A DNA stretch of 64,000 bases from Oscillospiraceae bacterium (GCA_003514385.1 DOQR01000006.1:1-64000); one strand, 5' to 3'. Shown: positions 52,419 to 62,944, numbered from the stretch's first letter. Numbers and translations: made by a program. Notes: generated by a model from the sequence alone, not told the origin.

Positions 52419-53612
52419 ATGGAATACCGTTTTTCTGATAAAATAGCGTCGCTCAAGCCCTCCGCTATCAGAGAGGTGCTCAAGGCAACAAGCGTGCCGG
52501 GCATGATCCCGTTCGCCGCAGGCAACCCCGCTCCCGATGCATTCCCCGTCGCCGAGGTTCAGGAGATAGCCGCAGACATACTCAAAAACCGCCCGATAGA
52601 CGCGCTCCAGTACGGTGTGACCGAGGGCTACCCCGAGCTTATCAGCCTGATAAAAGACAGAATGAAATCAAAATACGGCATTGGCCGCGACTTTGATTCG
52701 ATTATAATAACGAGCGGCGCGCAGCAGGTCATGGATCTTTCGACCAAAGTTCTCTGCAACGAGGGCGATGTCGTTATCTGCGAGAGCCCGTCGTTCATCG
52801 GCTCGCTCAACTGTTTCCGCTCATATAACGCGAAGCTCGTCGGCGTGCCCGTCGATGCGGACGGCATGAATATCGAGGCTCTCGAAAAGGCTCTTGACGA
52901 GAACCCGAACGCAAAAATGATATATACTATTCCGAACTTTCAGAACCCCGCGGGCGTTACGATGTCGCTCGAGAAGCGCCGCAAGCTCTATGAGCTCGCC
53001 AAGGCGCACAATGTTATGATTCTCGAGGATAACCCCTACGGCGATCTGCGCGTTGCGGGCGAAGATGTTCCGAATATAAAAAGCTTCGACGAGGACGGAA
53101 TCGTCATTTATTCAGGCTCGTTCTCGAAGATTCTTGCGCCCGGCATCCGTATCGGCTTCACGGTCGCTCCCGCGCCTGTAGTCGCGAAGATGACCGTCGG
53201 CAAGCAGGCGGTCGATGTTCACACGACCCAGCTGATGCAGATGATAGTCGCCGAGTGGATGAAGAGATACGACGTTGACGAGCACATCGAGAAGATAAGA
53301 AAGATATACCGCAGAAAGCTCAATCTCATGTGCGATATGATAGACAGCGAGCTTGGCGACGCGGTCAGCTATGTCCGTCCCGAGGGCGGTCTGTTCATCT
53401 GGTGCGAGCTGCCCGAGGATGTTGACGCGCTTGAGTTCGTCAAAAAATCCGCCGAGAACATGGTCGCGCTCGTCCCCGGCACTGCATTTTTGACCGATGT
53501 CGACGGAAAGAGCAACGCCGTCAGATTCAATTTCTCGACTCCAGCGGACGATAAAATTGTCGAGGGCATGAAGATCCTCGGCAGGGTGCTCAAAGAAATG
53601 AGAGGAGAATAA
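52419..53612 (+). CDS. PLP-dependent aminotransferase, MocR/2-aminoadipate type
   Basis: 397 residues. Opening IPFAAGNPAPDAFP, ITSGAQQVMDL, YTIPNFQNPAGVTM, EDNPYGDLR and PLP-lysine K237 in SGSFSKILAPGIRIGF. The family includes 2-aminoadipate (LysN) and aromatic or branched-chain aminotransferases. Its place directly before trpS (5-bp gap) suggests, without proving, aromatic amino-acid use. AAAGGAAG upstream. Confidence 0.88.
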   Translation: MEYRFSDKIASLKPSAIREVLKATSVPGMIPFAAGNPAPDAFPVAEVQEIAADILKNRPIDALQYGVTEGYPELISLIKDRMKSKYGIGRDFDSIIITSGAQQVMDLSTKVLCNEGDVVICESPSFIGSLNCFRSYNAKLVGVPVDADGMNIEALEKALDENPNAKMIYTIPNFQNPAGVTMSLEKRRKLYELAKAHNVMILEDNPYGDLRVAGEDVPNIKSFDEDGIVIYSGSFSKILAPGIRIGFTVAPAPVVAKMTVGKQAVDVHTTQLMQMIVAEWMKRYDVDEHIEKIRKIYRRKLNLMCDMIDSELGDAVSYVRPEGGLFIWCELPEDVDALEFVKKSAENMVALVPGTAFLTDVDGKSNAVRFNFSTPADDKIVEGMKILGRVLKEMRGE

Positions 53613-53617
53613 CATAT

Positions 53618-54628
53618 ATGGAAAATCAGACTCCCGAACGCCGCCAGCGCGTTCTCAGCGCAATCCAGCCGACTGCCATTCCGACTCTCGGCAACTATCT
53701 CGGCGCTCTGCGCAACTGGAAAGCGATGAGCGACGACTATGACTGCGTCTACGCCGTTGCCGACCTGCACGCGATAACCGTCAGACAGGATCCCGCGACT
53801 CTCAGACGCCAGACAATGGAGGCTTTTGCTCTCCTGCTCTCGATAGGACTCGACCCGGACAAGAACGTTGTGTTCGTCCAGAGCCATGTCAACACCCACG
53901 CCCAGCTCGCGTGGATTCTCGACTGCTACACCCAGTTCGGCGAGGCCTCGAGAATGACCCAGTTCAAAGACAAATCCCAGAAGCACGCGGACAATGTCAA
54001 TGTCGGTCTCTTCGCCTATCCCGTGCTCATGGCTGCGGACATCCTGCTCTATCAGGCAAACTATGTGCCCATCGGCGAGGATCAGAAGCAGCATCTTGAG
54101 ATAACCCGCAACATAGCCGAGCGCTTCAACGGCATATACGGCAACACGTTCACCATTCCCGAGCCGTTTATAGGCAAGGTCGGCGCGAGAATAATGTCGC
54201 TGCAGAACCCGAATCAGAAGATGTCGAAATCCGACCCGAACCCGAAGGCTTCCGTCTCTATTCTTGACGAGCCCTCGGTTATTATGAAGAAGTTCAAGAG
54301 CGCGGTCACGGACTCCGAAGCCGTTGTCAGATACGGCGAGGGCAAGGACGGCATCAACAACCTGATGTCCATTTATTCCTGCTGCACCGGAGCTTCGTTC
54401 GACGAGATCGAGCGCGAGTTCGAGGGCAAGGGCTACGGTGACTTCAAAACAAAGGTCGGAGAGGCTGTTATAGAAGAACTCACCCCCGTGCGCGAGAACT
54501 TCAACCGCATCGTAAACGACAAGGCATATCTCAGCGAATGCATGGCAAAGGGCGCCGAGACTGCGCAGCGCATCTCCGAGCGCACGCTCAACAAGGTCAT
54601 GAAAAAGGTCGGTTTTCTGCTCAAGTAA
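53618..54628 (+). CDS. trpS: Tryptophanyl-tRNA synthetase
   Basis: 336 residues, class I. The HIGH motif is PTLGNYLGA, the KMSKS motif is exact at NQKMSKSDPN, and AVADLHAITV and VGLFAYPVLMAADILLYQAN form the Trp/ATP site. It charges tRNA-Trp. AGGAG upstream; second gene after the aminotransferase, with a terminator following. No T-box leader is seen, since it lacks its own promoter. Confidence 0.96.
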   Translation: MENQTPERRQRVLSAIQPTAIPTLGNYLGALRNWKAMSDDYDCVYAVADLHAITVRQDPATLRRQTMEAFALLLSIGLDPDKNVVFVQSHVNTHAQLAWILDCYTQFGEASRMTQFKDKSQKHADNVNVGLFAYPVLMAADILLYQANYVPIGEDQKQHLEITRNIAERFNGIYGNTFTIPEPFIGKVGARIMSLQNPNQKMSKSDPNPKASVSILDEPSVIMKKFKSAVTDSEAVVRYGEGKDGINNLMSIYSCCTGASFDEIEREFEGKGYGDFKTKVGEAVIEELTPVRENFNRIVNDKAYLSECMAKGAETAQRISERTLNKVMKKVGFLLK

Positions 54629-54642
54629 ACAAATTCCACCAA

Positions 54643-54674
54643 AAAGAGCGTCCTTCGGGGCGCTTCTTTTGTTA
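54643..54674 (+). terminator. Rho-independent terminator after trpS
   Basis: 7-bp stem AGCGTCC/GGGCGCT with TTCG loop, then TCTTTTGTT. Confidence 0.8.
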
Positions 54675-54710
54675 CTTTCCAAGAAGTTGCATATTTTTTG
54701 AATATAACTC

Positions 54711-54738
54711 TTGATTTTCTGAATAATCGTTGTATAAT
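54711..54738 (+). promoter_or_regulatory. Promoter of argGH
   Basis: TTGATT, 16-bp spacer, TATAAT. TGAATA-type motifs around it could be ArgR boxes but are not convincing alone. Confidence 0.65.
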
Positions 54739-54770
54739 ATGTGCATACGATGAATACGGAGGTATTTAAC

Positions 54771-56000
54771 ATGAAAGAGATAAAAAAAGTTGTGCTCGCC
54801 TATTCCGGCGGACTTGACACATCGATAATAATCCCGTGGCTCAAAGAGAACTACAACAACTGCGAGGTCGTTGCCGTTTCAGCCGACGTCGGCCAGGGCA
54901 CGGAGCTCGACGGACTCGAGGAGAAGGCTCTCAAGACCGGCGCTTCCAAGCTCTATATTGAGGATCTTAAAAAGGAGTTCGTCGAGGACTACATCTTCCC
55001 GACTTTGAAAGCCGGCGCCGTATACGAGCGCGACTATCTGCTCGGCACCTCGTTTGCCCGCCCGATAATCGCGAAGAGACTCGTTGAAATAGCCAAAGCC
55101 GAGGGCGCAGACGCTATCTGCCACGGCTGCACGGGCAAGGGCAACGATCAAGTGCGTTTCGAGCTCGCGATAAAGGCTTTCGCGCCCGATATGCAGATAA
55201 TCGCTCCCTGGCGTATCTGGAACATCAAATCCCGTGAGGAGGAGATAGAATACGCCGAGGCTCACAATATCCCGCTCAAGATAAACCGTGAGACGAACTA
55301 TTCAAAGGACAAGAACCTCTGGCACCTTTCGCACGAGGGTCTCGACCTTGAAGATCCCGCAAACGAGCCGCAGTACAACAAGCCCGGCTTCCTTGAGATC
55401 GGTCAGTCACCCGAACAGGCTCCCGACAAGCCGACCTATATCACAATAAGCTTTGAAAAGGGCGTTCCCGTTGCCGTTGACGGCGAAAAGATGGACGGCG
55501 TTACCATGATCGAGAAGCTCAACAAGATCGGCGGCGAAAACGGCGTCGGACTTGCGGATATCGTCGAGAACCGCCTTGTCGGCATGAAGTCAAGGGGCGT
55601 TTATGAGAATCCCGCAGGCTCCATTCTCTACAGGGCTCACGAAGTTCTCGAGACTCTGACCCTCGACAGGGACACCATGCACTACAAAGAGCAGGTCGCT
55701 CTGCGCTACGCCGAGCTTGTCTACTTCGGCCAGTGGTTCACTCCCCTCAGGGAGGCGCTCGCCGCTTTCGTTGACAAGACTCAGGAGCGCGTCACCGGCG
55801 ACGTCAAGCTCAAGCTCTACAAGGGCAATATAATAAATGCGGGCACCACCTCGCCCTATTCGCTCTACAGCGAAGCTTTCGCAACCTTTGACGAGGACGA
55901 TGTCTACGATCAGAAGGACTCCGCAGGCTTCATCAACCTCTTCGGTCTGCCGATAAAGGTCAAGGCCATTCTCGACGCCGAGAGAGAGGCAAAGGCATGA
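54771..56000 (+). CDS. argG: Argininosuccinate synthase
   Basis: 409 residues. ATP pyrophosphatase P-loop [12 protein letters not shown], then [15 protein letters not shown] and [20 protein letters not shown]. It joins citrulline and aspartate in arginine synthesis. GGAGG 8 nt before ATG. Stop overlaps argH start (ATGA). Confidence 0.97.
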   Translation: MKEIKKVVLAYSGGLDTSIIIPWLKENYNNCEVVAVSADVGQGTELDGLEEKALKTGASKLYIEDLKKEFVEDYIFPTLKAGAVYERDYLLGTSFARPIIAKRLVEIAKAEGADAICHGCTGKGNDQVRFELAIKAFAPDMQIIAPWRIWNIKSREEEIEYAEAHNIPLKINRETNYSKDKNLWHLSHEGLDLEDPANEPQYNKPGFLEIGQSPEQAPDKPTYITISFEKGVPVAVDGEKMDGVTMIEKLNKIGGENGVGLADIVENRLVGMKSRGVYENPAGSILYRAHEVLETLTLDRDTMHYKEQVALRYAELVYFGQWFTPLREALAAFVDKTQERVTGDVKLKLYKGNIINAGTTSPYSLYSEAFATFDEDDVYDQKDSAGFINLFGLPIKVKAILDAEREAKA

Positions 56001-57304
56001 AGCTCTGGGCGGGACGCTTCAGCAAAGAAGCCGATAAAAAGACCAACGATTTCAACTCCTCGATAAAAACGGACAGCCGCATGTTCAACGAGGATATCGA
56101 CGGCAGCATCGCCCACGCATCGATGCTTGCCGCAAAAGGGATAATCTCCGAGGAGGACTGCAAGAAGATTCTTGCGGGACTCTCGGACATCCGAAACGAC
56201 ATTATCTCGGGCGAACTGATGATAGACCCCGACGCCGAGGATATCCACACTTTTATCGAAGGCGAGCTTACCTCGAGAATCGGCGACGCGGGCAAAAGAC
56301 TCCACACCGGGCGCAGCAGAAACGACCAGGTTGCCGTTGACATAAGGCTCTATCTCAAAAAGGATGTGCCGCAGGTCACGGGGCTCATAAACGAACTTAT
56401 TGACGCTCTCGACGGCAAGGCTAAAGAATACGCTCACTGCATCATGCCGGGCTACACGCATCTTCAGCGCGCTCAGCCGATAACCTTTGCGGCGCACATC
56501 GGCGCATATATCGAGATGCTCCGCCGCGACCTCGGACGCTTTGAGGACGCCGCAGGCAGGATGAACTACTCCCCGCTCGGCTCGGGTGCGCTCGCGGGAA
56601 CGACATATCCCATCGACCGCGCCATGACGGCAGAAGCCCTCGGCTTTGACGGCTATATGCCCAACACCCTCGACGGCGTATCGGACAGAGACTTCTGCCT
56701 CGAGCTGCTCGGGGCGTGCTCGATACTCATGGTTCACATCTCGCGCCTGTGCGAAGAGATAATCATGTGGTGCTCGTGGGAGTTCAAATTCGCCGAGCTC
56801 GACGACGCTTTTTCGACCGGTTCAAGCATTATGCCGCAGAAAAAGAATCCCGACCTCGCAGAGCTCGCGCGCGGCAAGGCGGGGCGCGTGATAGGCGACC
56901 TCTGCGGACTGCTCACGACGATGAAGGGTCTGCCGCTTGCATATAACAAAGACATGCAGGAGGACAAGGACGCGATTTTCGACGGCATGGACACGGTCAA
57001 GATGTGTCTGACGGCTCTGACTCCGATGATAGCGACGATGAAGATGATTCCCGAGAACATGAGAAAGGCTGCCGCCGGCGGATTCATAAACGCGACCGAC
57101 TGCGCCGACTTCCTCGTTTCAAAGGGACTGCCATTCCGCGATGCCTATAAAGTAACAGGCGAGCTCGTTGCACTTTGCATCAAAAAAGGCACGACGCTCG
57201 AAGAGCTGCCGATAGACGAATATAAAAGCATCTGCCCACTTTTCGACGAGGGCGTGTACGATGCGATAAACCTCGAAAACTGCGTAACAAGGCGCGGAAT
57301 GTAA
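55997..57304 (+). CDS. argH: Argininosuccinate lyase
   Basis: 435 residues. Fumarase-family signature [12 protein letters not shown] with the mobile catalytic Ser loop; [18 protein letters not shown] and [16 protein letters not shown] contribute the active site. It splits argininosuccinate into arginine and fumarate. About 20 residues shorter than E. coli ArgH at the C-terminus, within normal range. Last gene of the arg operon. Confidence 0.96.
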   Translation: MKLWAGRFSKEADKKTNDFNSSIKTDSRMFNEDIDGSIAHASMLAAKGIISEEDCKKILAGLSDIRNDIISGELMIDPDAEDIHTFIEGELTSRIGDAGKRLHTGRSRNDQVAVDIRLYLKKDVPQVTGLINELIDALDGKAKEYAHCIMPGYTHLQRAQPITFAAHIGAYIEMLRRDLGRFEDAAGRMNYSPLGSGALAGTTYPIDRAMTAEALGFDGYMPNTLDGVSDRDFCLELLGACSILMVHISRLCEEIIMWCSWEFKFAELDDAFSTGSSIMPQKKNPDLAELARGKAGRVIGDLCGLLTTMKGLPLAYNKDMQEDKDAIFDGMDTVKMCLTALTPMIATMKMIPENMRKAAAGGFINATDCADFLVSKGLPFRDAYKVTGELVALCIKKGTTLEELPIDEYKSICPLFDEGVYDAINLENCVTRRGM

Positions 57305-57314
57305 AAATTAAATC

Positions 57315-57347
57315 AACAGCCGGAGATTTTCTCTCCGGCTGTTTTGC
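57315..57347 (+). terminator. Rho-independent terminator after argH
   Basis: 12-bp perfect stem AACAGCCGGAGA/TCTCCGGCTGTT then TTGCTTTTT. Confidence 0.9.
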
Positions 57348-57431
57348 TTTTTGTGCCGCTGATTCAAGCTTTCATTTCATACTGCACAAACCGACCGCAC
57401 CGTAAGATTTTTGCAACCTTACATAATGCCC

Positions 57432-57459
57432 GGTGCGTCGAGTCGTCGCACCCTACAAG
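57432..57459. repeat. Dispersed repeat, inverted copy of 29231-29258
   Basis: 28 bp (GGTGCGTCGAGTCGTCGCAC onward) matching the reverse complement of 29231-29258 with one difference. The two copies lie 28 kb apart, each in an intergenic gap. The rest of the gap 57348-57505 holds only terminators. Confidence 0.75.
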
Positions 57460-57467
57460 TACAAAAA

Positions 57468-57489
57468 CAGACCGGGTCTCCCCGGTCTG
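57468..57489 (-). terminator. Rho-independent terminator, bidirectional
   Basis: 9-bp perfect stem CAGACCGGG/CCCGGTCTG, 4-nt loop, A-run left and TGTTATTTTT right; ends the hydrolase array on the minus strand. Confidence 0.8.
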
Positions 57490-57505
57490 CTGTTATTTTT
57501 ACTGT

Positions 57506-59440
57506 TTATGCGGGCTGAGGGAAGTATTTTCCGATAAGCTCCAGCAGCTGTTGGAACGCATCGTAATACCCCTGAGCGCCGACACACTCATAGAGCGCAT
57601 CGCTTATAAATTTGCTTATCGCCTCGCCGACCGCGCTCAGTTTCTCTTCATTCTCGTTCGGAGCCTCGCGCTCGCCGATTTTTATCAATATATTTTCGAG
57701 CCTCTTCTGTGCGTGCTCGGTTGCCGCGGGGTCGACTACGGTATTTTCGAGCATCGCATTGCACTCTTCGAGCGCCGCATCAAGCTCTGCCGCATCCTCT
57801 GCGGAAAGCGTGCTCCTGTCTATCTCCTGCGCCGGTTTCATCAGATTGTTCACTAAATCTTTCGTATTCCTACCGATATTGAACTGCGGGAACCTGTCGG
57901 GCATGGAATAGACATCCTTGAACTCGCGATTAGTCAGCAGCTCGGTCGCAAGCTTCATTATAACATCGTTCGAGCCGGTCTTTTCGTGATCCTGTCCCTT
58001 GAAATAGAAGGTGTGGTCGGGAAGCAGACCCACCGACGCGTCAACAACGCCGTCGGGTGAAATATGATTGTGCGCCTCGTTCTTGCAGTGAGTACCATGC
58101 TGGACATAGCCCTCGCCGAGGGTCTCGCCTATCTTCGCGAACTTCGCGCCCATGGAGGTCGACTCCGCGTGGATTATTCCGTCCGCATTGCTCTTGTCGT
58201 ATGATGGCACCAGGCAGTAGAGCTGATAGTCATAGTCGACTATGTCAAAAACTTCAACTCCCGCTTCTCTCATCTTCTCGATGTTTTTGAATCTGTTTAC
58301 CTGCGCACGGTGATAAATTTCAACCTGCCTGCGCATCTCGGCGTTCTCTTTTCCGGGCAGAACACGCGCCACGGCCTCGTCATAATACGCCTCGGGCACG
58401 AGCGACCACATTGTGGTGCAGTTGCGAAGAATAACATTCGTCAGCCCGTCAACCGTCGCGTCGAGCGTATCGAGCAAAATCTGCTTGGGCATCATTCTTA
58501 TAACGGCGTTGAGCAGATAGCCCTCCGCTCCGCCGACAAGATTCGGCAGCAGGTTCTTGTAGAGCATCTCGTCCGAGGTGCTGAGCTTGCCGAGATAGAT
58601 ATCGCCGACTATATTCGATCCGTCGAGCGCGGGGACGATATAAACCACGCGGTCGAGGCTCGGATAGAGCTCCGGATAGCGGTCGAACAGACTGTTTGCG
58701 ATAGTGCCGCCAAGGCTTATTGTCACGACATTTATCTTGTCGTGACCCGTCTCACGCTTTATCTGACCGATGAAATTATAGAGCTCGTCGGTTATCTCGC
58801 TGTTGTTGCCGAACGAATTGTAGGCGAAATAATAGAGATGATCCTCGCCTGCGACTTTCGAGAAGCCGTCTATCGGCACGTTGCCGTATATCTCCTCTTT
58901 ATCTTCGTCCGTGCATTTTGCAACGCTCTGCGGATATTTCTTGACTCTGACATCATAGACATTCTTGCCGTTCGAGTCAAAAGCGTTGACATAGAGAGTA
59001 CCCTCGAGCGTCTTTCTGAATGACTCGACAAAGCCGTCGTCGCGCTGGGTGACGAGCATCTTGACGAGCGGCCAAAGAAGATTTTTTATAATATATTTAG
59101 TATTCGCGTATATCGGCCAGCCGGTTATCTGCTTGCCGTCCTCGTCGACTGCTATCTCGTCGTTCTCATATAGATAGGTCTTTGACTGGCCTATGCCGTG
59201 GATAACGACCGTCGGGCTGTATTCGCAGGTTCCGCCGCATTCGGTCAGGGTGCCGGGCTTTTTCGCTTTCGCGGGCTCTGTTTTTTCGTTTTTCTGAGTG
59301 AGTGCCGCAGCGAGTCCCGATTCGTCGGCGGACGATACGTTTTCATGCTTTGCGCCGCCGTAAGATGCGGCGGATATGCCGGTCGAGAAAACAATAGCCG
59401 CGCAGAGTATCAGCGCGGCTATTCTCCTGACTGACTTCAT
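57506..59440 (-). CDS. Secreted alpha/beta-hydrolase paralogue 3
   Basis: 644 residues with a signal peptide (MKSVRRIAALILCAAIVFST). The oxyanion strand is YSPTVVIHGIGQSKTYLY (about 75-90). The nucleophile elbow is VVTISLGGTIANSLF, where Gly of the usual G-x-S-x-G is Thr. Candidate acid VPALDGSNIVGD and candidate His KGQDHEKTGSND are conserved in position in all three paralogues. A helical C-terminal region of about 130 residues is unique to this one and the next. Substrate unknown; extracellular esterase, lipase or peptidase activity possible. Distant in sequence from the lipase at 23.3 kb. Confidence 0.78.
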   Translation of the reverse strand: MKSVRRIAALILCAAIVFSTGISAASYGGAKHENVSSADESGLAAALTQKNEKTEPAKAKKPGTLTECGGTCEYSPTVVIHGIGQSKTYLYENDEIAVDEDGKQITGWPIYANTKYIIKNLLWPLVKMLVTQRDDGFVESFRKTLEGTLYVNAFDSNGKNVYDVRVKKYPQSVAKCTDEDKEEIYGNVPIDGFSKVAGEDHLYYFAYNSFGNNSEITDELYNFIGQIKRETGHDKINVVTISLGGTIANSLFDRYPELYPSLDRVVYIVPALDGSNIVGDIYLGKLSTSDEMLYKNLLPNLVGGAEGYLLNAVIRMMPKQILLDTLDATVDGLTNVILRNCTTMWSLVPEAYYDEAVARVLPGKENAEMRRQVEIYHRAQVNRFKNIEKMREAGVEVFDIVDYDYQLYCLVPSYDKSNADGIIHAESTSMGAKFAKIGETLGEGYVQHGTHCKNEAHNHISPDGVVDASVGLLPDHTFYFKGQDHEKTGSNDVIMKLATELLTNREFKDVYSMPDRFPQFNIGRNTKDLVNNLMKPAQEIDRSTLSAEDAAELDAALEECNAMLENTVVDPAATEHAQKRLENILIKIGEREAPNENEEKLSAVGEAISKFISDALYECVGAQGYYDAFQQLLELIGKYFPQPA

Positions 59441-59510
59441 TTTAAAACACCGTCCTTTAAAAAGATACGGCGAACTCCGAAAAGGGGCTCGCCGTATATT
59501 GAGATTTAAA

Positions 59511-61463
59511 TCAGATAACGGAACCTAAAAACTTAATAATGAACCGTATAATTACGCGTGTAACGTCGGAATAGCCCTGGCTGCCTATTGTCTTGAGAGC
59601 GATGAGGCTGAGCACGCAGCAGACCTTCTCGAGCGCATAAGCCGCCTTGGAAGTCTCCTTTGCGGGCTCACGCTGACCGAGTTCGACGAGGATATTCGTC
59701 AGTCGCTCTTTCGCGGCGTCTGCCTTTGCGGGGTCGGCTATAGTCATATTGAGTGCATCTTCGCCCTGCGCGATAGCGGCGTCAAGCTCGGCTATCTGCT
59801 CGGCACTCGGACGCTCCTCTGCGGGCATTTCGTCGATTTTCGCTCTGTAAGCCTTTGCATCGGGCAGGAGCCAGCGTCTGATCTCCTTCGTGCGGCAGGT
59901 GCCGTTATACTGTGGCCAGATATCGGGCTTGGAGTGGACATCCTTGAGCTCGGAATCGGTGAACAGCGCGCAGGCGAGGGTCAGAACAACATCGTTGTTG
60001 CCCGCCTCGTGATGCTGGCCGATGAATATCCATGTGTTGTCCGGGAGGACTGCCGTGGAGGCGTCTATCGAGCCGTCAACGGACATATATCCTCTCTTTG
60101 CGGGCTTGTAGCTGTCGGGCAGCTTCTGTCCGGGGGCGGCGCCTGTTGCGCCCATGGTGGTAGATGAGAGCTGGATGATACCGTCGGAGTTGGTGTCAAG
60201 CGCACTCTTGATGATGCTGAAGTAGCTGTATTCGATATCACCGAAAGCGAGGTTCGCGCCGGCTATTGAGTCTATCTTAACGCCCGCCGCGTGAGCCGCG
60301 AGGACATTCTTTCTGAGGTTGAGCTGAGCCTGATGATAGCGGTCGGTCTTCGCCTTGAGGACTGCGTGATCCTTGTCGGTCAGATACTTTTCGCAGAGAG
60401 CGTCATATCTGTCGGACGGGACGAGCGCCCAGAACTGTGGGCAGTTTACGAGCAGAGTCTCGGAGAGACCGTCCATTGCGGCGGTCAGGGTGTCTCTGAA
60501 CACCTGGCGCGGGATTATTCTGATAACAAGATTGAGAAGATAGCCGAGGGAGGCGGTGTCGCTGCCCTCCGCGATTATTCTCGGGATATACTCATGATAG
60601 AGGAACTCGTCGTCGATTCTGAAGCCTGCTTCGCCTCTGGTGAGGAAGTCGGCGATTATCTCGGAGCCGTCGGTCGCGGCAACGGCGTTGACGACCTGGT
60701 TGATATCCTTGTAGCCGTAAGCGTCAAGATATGCGGTGAAGATAGTTCCGCCGAGGCTGACGTTGAGAAGATTTACCTTGTCGTGTCCGGTCGCCTTCTT
60801 GACCTGCTGGATATATTCGTTGAGGTTCGCGGCGGAGTCCATGGGGCTGCCGACGAGGTTAAATGTGAAGAAATAGACATGATCCTCGCCGATGATATTA
60901 GTCAGCTTCTGCATGGGGATCATTCTGTATGCCCAGTCTCTCGTGTCCTTATCCATGTCGGCGAGAGAACCGTATTTCTCGGTCTTGAGGTTGTTTATCG
61001 GGTTGCCCTCATTGTCGCACTTCTGGATGGAGAAGAGGTCGCAGACGGTCTCATAGACTGCCTTGGGGAAGCCGCTGTCCGTCTGGGTGGCGAGCATTTT
61101 TATAAGCGGCCACGCGAGCTTTTTGAGGATGACGGTGACAAGGTTATCCGTATCAAGGATAAGCAGCGTTCCGCCTATGCGTTTGCCGTCCTTGTTGAGC
61201 ACGGGCTCGTCGTTCTCGTCATAGAGATATGTGGGCGAATGGTTGATGCCGGGAACCACCACGACGGGCGCATGTCCGCAGTCGCCGTTATGGCAGTTCG
61301 CATGGGTTCCGCTCTCTTCTGCGGCGTCGGCAAGCGTATCAACAGCCTTTGCTATCGACGCATCGGACGATGCGGACGCGGGGGCTGCGGAGGCGCAGGT
61401 AAACGCCGAGAAAGCCATGATGAGCGCGAGCACAAGGGCTACGGTCGATTTCATCTTCTTCAT
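59511..61463 (-). CDS. Secreted alpha/beta-hydrolase paralogue 2
   Basis: 650 residues with a signal peptide (MKKMKSTVALVLALIMAFSA). APVVVVPGINHSPTYLYDEN matches the HGIGQSKTYLY of paralogue 3; the elbow is NLLNVSLGGTIFTAYL, acid VAATDGSEIIAD, His IFIGQHHEAGNNDVV. A His/Cys-rich stretch THANCHNGDCGH (about residue 50) may bind metal. A long C-terminal helical region (about 525-650) follows. RBS weak but ATG context matches the other secreted genes. 70 bp separate it from paralogue 3. Confidence 0.78.
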   Translation of the reverse strand: MKKMKSTVALVLALIMAFSAFTCASAAPASASSDASIAKAVDTLADAAEESGTHANCHNGDCGHAPVVVVPGINHSPTYLYDENDEPVLNKDGKRIGGTLLILDTDNLVTVILKKLAWPLIKMLATQTDSGFPKAVYETVCDLFSIQKCDNEGNPINNLKTEKYGSLADMDKDTRDWAYRMIPMQKLTNIIGEDHVYFFTFNLVGSPMDSAANLNEYIQQVKKATGHDKVNLLNVSLGGTIFTAYLDAYGYKDINQVVNAVAATDGSEIIADFLTRGEAGFRIDDEFLYHEYIPRIIAEGSDTASLGYLLNLVIRIIPRQVFRDTLTAAMDGLSETLLVNCPQFWALVPSDRYDALCEKYLTDKDHAVLKAKTDRYHQAQLNLRKNVLAAHAAGVKIDSIAGANLAFGDIEYSYFSIIKSALDTNSDGIIQLSSTTMGATGAAPGQKLPDSYKPAKRGYMSVDGSIDASTAVLPDNTWIFIGQHHEAGNNDVVLTLACALFTDSELKDVHSKPDIWPQYNGTCRTKEIRRWLLPDAKAYRAKIDEMPAEERPSAEQIAELDAAIAQGEDALNMTIADPAKADAAKERLTNILVELGQREPAKETSKAAYALEKVCCVLSLIALKTIGSQGYSDVTRVIIRFIIKFLGSVI

Positions 61464-61494
61464 AGTTTTTCTCCTGTTCTTGATATGTATTGTC

Positions 61495-62817
61495 TTATTC
61501 CTTATAATCGGCAAACTGAGGGTGTTCGGGCATGGTGAACACGTCTATCGGCTCATCGGAAGAGGCTATCTTCGCAACGAGATCGAGCAGATTTTTATTC
61601 TCGGCGGCCTGTTCGTGCTCCATATTATAATAGAACCATGTCCTGTCCGGCACGGCGGCAGACGCCGCATTGATATCCGAGCGCGGGGATATGAAATCAA
61701 CGGGTTCGCCGCGCCCCGGGCTGAGCGTCCGTCCGGGCGGCGCACACTGCGCGCCCATCGACGCCGAATATGTCGGGACTATTGTATCTGAAGTCAGACT
61801 GTCGGATGCCGCTATCGGCGCTAACCGCTTGCCGCAGCCGCAGATATTATAAAATTCAACCGAGCGCTCCTGTTCGCGCCGGACGAGTTCTTTTATATTC
61901 CGCCTGACACGCCAGTGGCGGTCGGTCACGGCGCGCATTGAATCATGCGCGGAGTCGCCGAGATATTTGTCGCGAAGCGCGGGATATCGCTCCGATGGGA
62001 TTATTCCCCACATCGCAGAGCTGTTGACAACAACGCTCTCGCACGCCGCGCGAACCAGTGCCCTGACCGCGCCGTCCGCGACTTTCTTTGGCATCATATG
62101 CATCAGTTTAGATATTTTTTCCGCCTCGCGCCGGCTCAGAAGCATTTCGAGCAGCGCGTCGCAGTCGTCTGTATTGATATCCCCTGCGACAAGGTCGGCG
62201 GCGATATCCGAGCCGTCATACGCCGGGACAACGCCGATAACACGCTTGACATCCTGATCCGCGCCGTACAGCTCGAAGTACATCTCCGCTACGGTCGCGC
62301 CCATGCTCACGGGAATCAGATCGACCTTTTCGCACTGCCTCTGTTCTTTGACCATTGCGATAAATTCGCGCAGCAGACGGGCGTTTTCGTCCGCCCTGCC
62401 GAAGATATCATATGCGAAGAAATAAAGATTCTCTTCGCCGATAATATCCGCGAGCGCATTGAGGGGCACCATCTTATATATGTATCTCTTCTCGCCGGCG
62501 GTGCATTCGCCGACGGGACGATAATAGCCGACAACCTCGGCTCTGACTTTTCTCATGGAGTCGGGCGTGCAGCTGAGCGGTTCGAGCATCACGCGCACAG
62601 CCTTGTCGAGCGCCGCAGTAAAGCCGCAGTCGCGCCGAAGAAGCATCATCCGCGCGGCGGACGGGGCGACCGACTTGACGAGTGCGTCTATATCGGGATC
62701 GAACGGCCAGAGATTGCGAATCTTTTCGCCGTTTTCGTCCGTCTCTATCACCCGCGACTGCCCTATGCCCGGTATTATTATGCACGGACGGTATCCGTGC
62801 GCTGATTCTGAGTTCAT
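61495..62817 (-). CDS. Cytoplasmic alpha/beta-hydrolase paralogue 1
   Basis: 440 residues, no signal peptide and no C-terminal helical extension. YRPCIIIPGIGQSRVIETDE, elbow DLIPVSMGATVAEMYF, acid VPAYDGSDIAAD and late His FYYNMEHEQAAENKNLL line up with the two secreted copies. About 25-30% similar by eye. First gene of the array, 31 bp before paralogue 2, so co-transcribed. ATG at 62817 fits GGTGG at 8 nt. It could act on the product that the secreted relatives release. Confidence 0.78.
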   Translation of the reverse strand: MNSESAHGYRPCIIIPGIGQSRVIETDENGEKIRNLWPFDPDIDALVKSVAPSAARMMLLRRDCGFTAALDKAVRVMLEPLSCTPDSMRKVRAEVVGYYRPVGECTAGEKRYIYKMVPLNALADIIGEENLYFFAYDIFGRADENARLLREFIAMVKEQRQCEKVDLIPVSMGATVAEMYFELYGADQDVKRVIGVVPAYDGSDIAADLVAGDINTDDCDALLEMLLSRREAEKISKLMHMMPKKVADGAVRALVRAACESVVVNSSAMWGIIPSERYPALRDKYLGDSAHDSMRAVTDRHWRVRRNIKELVRREQERSVEFYNICGCGKRLAPIAASDSLTSDTIVPTYSASMGAQCAPPGRTLSPGRGEPVDFISPRSDINAASAAVPDRTWFYYNMEHEQAAENKNLLDLVAKIASSDEPIDVFTMPEHPQFADYKE

Positions 62818-62944
62818 GTGAGTTTCCACCGTTTCGGTTATTCAACCGAACTTGATTTTAGAATCATTTTACTAAAAAATTAGGAAAATTTCAACATAAA
62901 AGTGCAATAAAAATGTAAAAAAATAGTTTTGTTCGCATAAAGCA

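Noticed and set aside
54675..54770. T-box or arginine riboswitch before argG
   Set aside because: The leader between the -10 and the start codon is only about 30 nt, too short for either.
53369..54772. 467-codon minus-strand frame opposite trpS
   Set aside because: Antisense to trpS and the aminotransferase; no domain.
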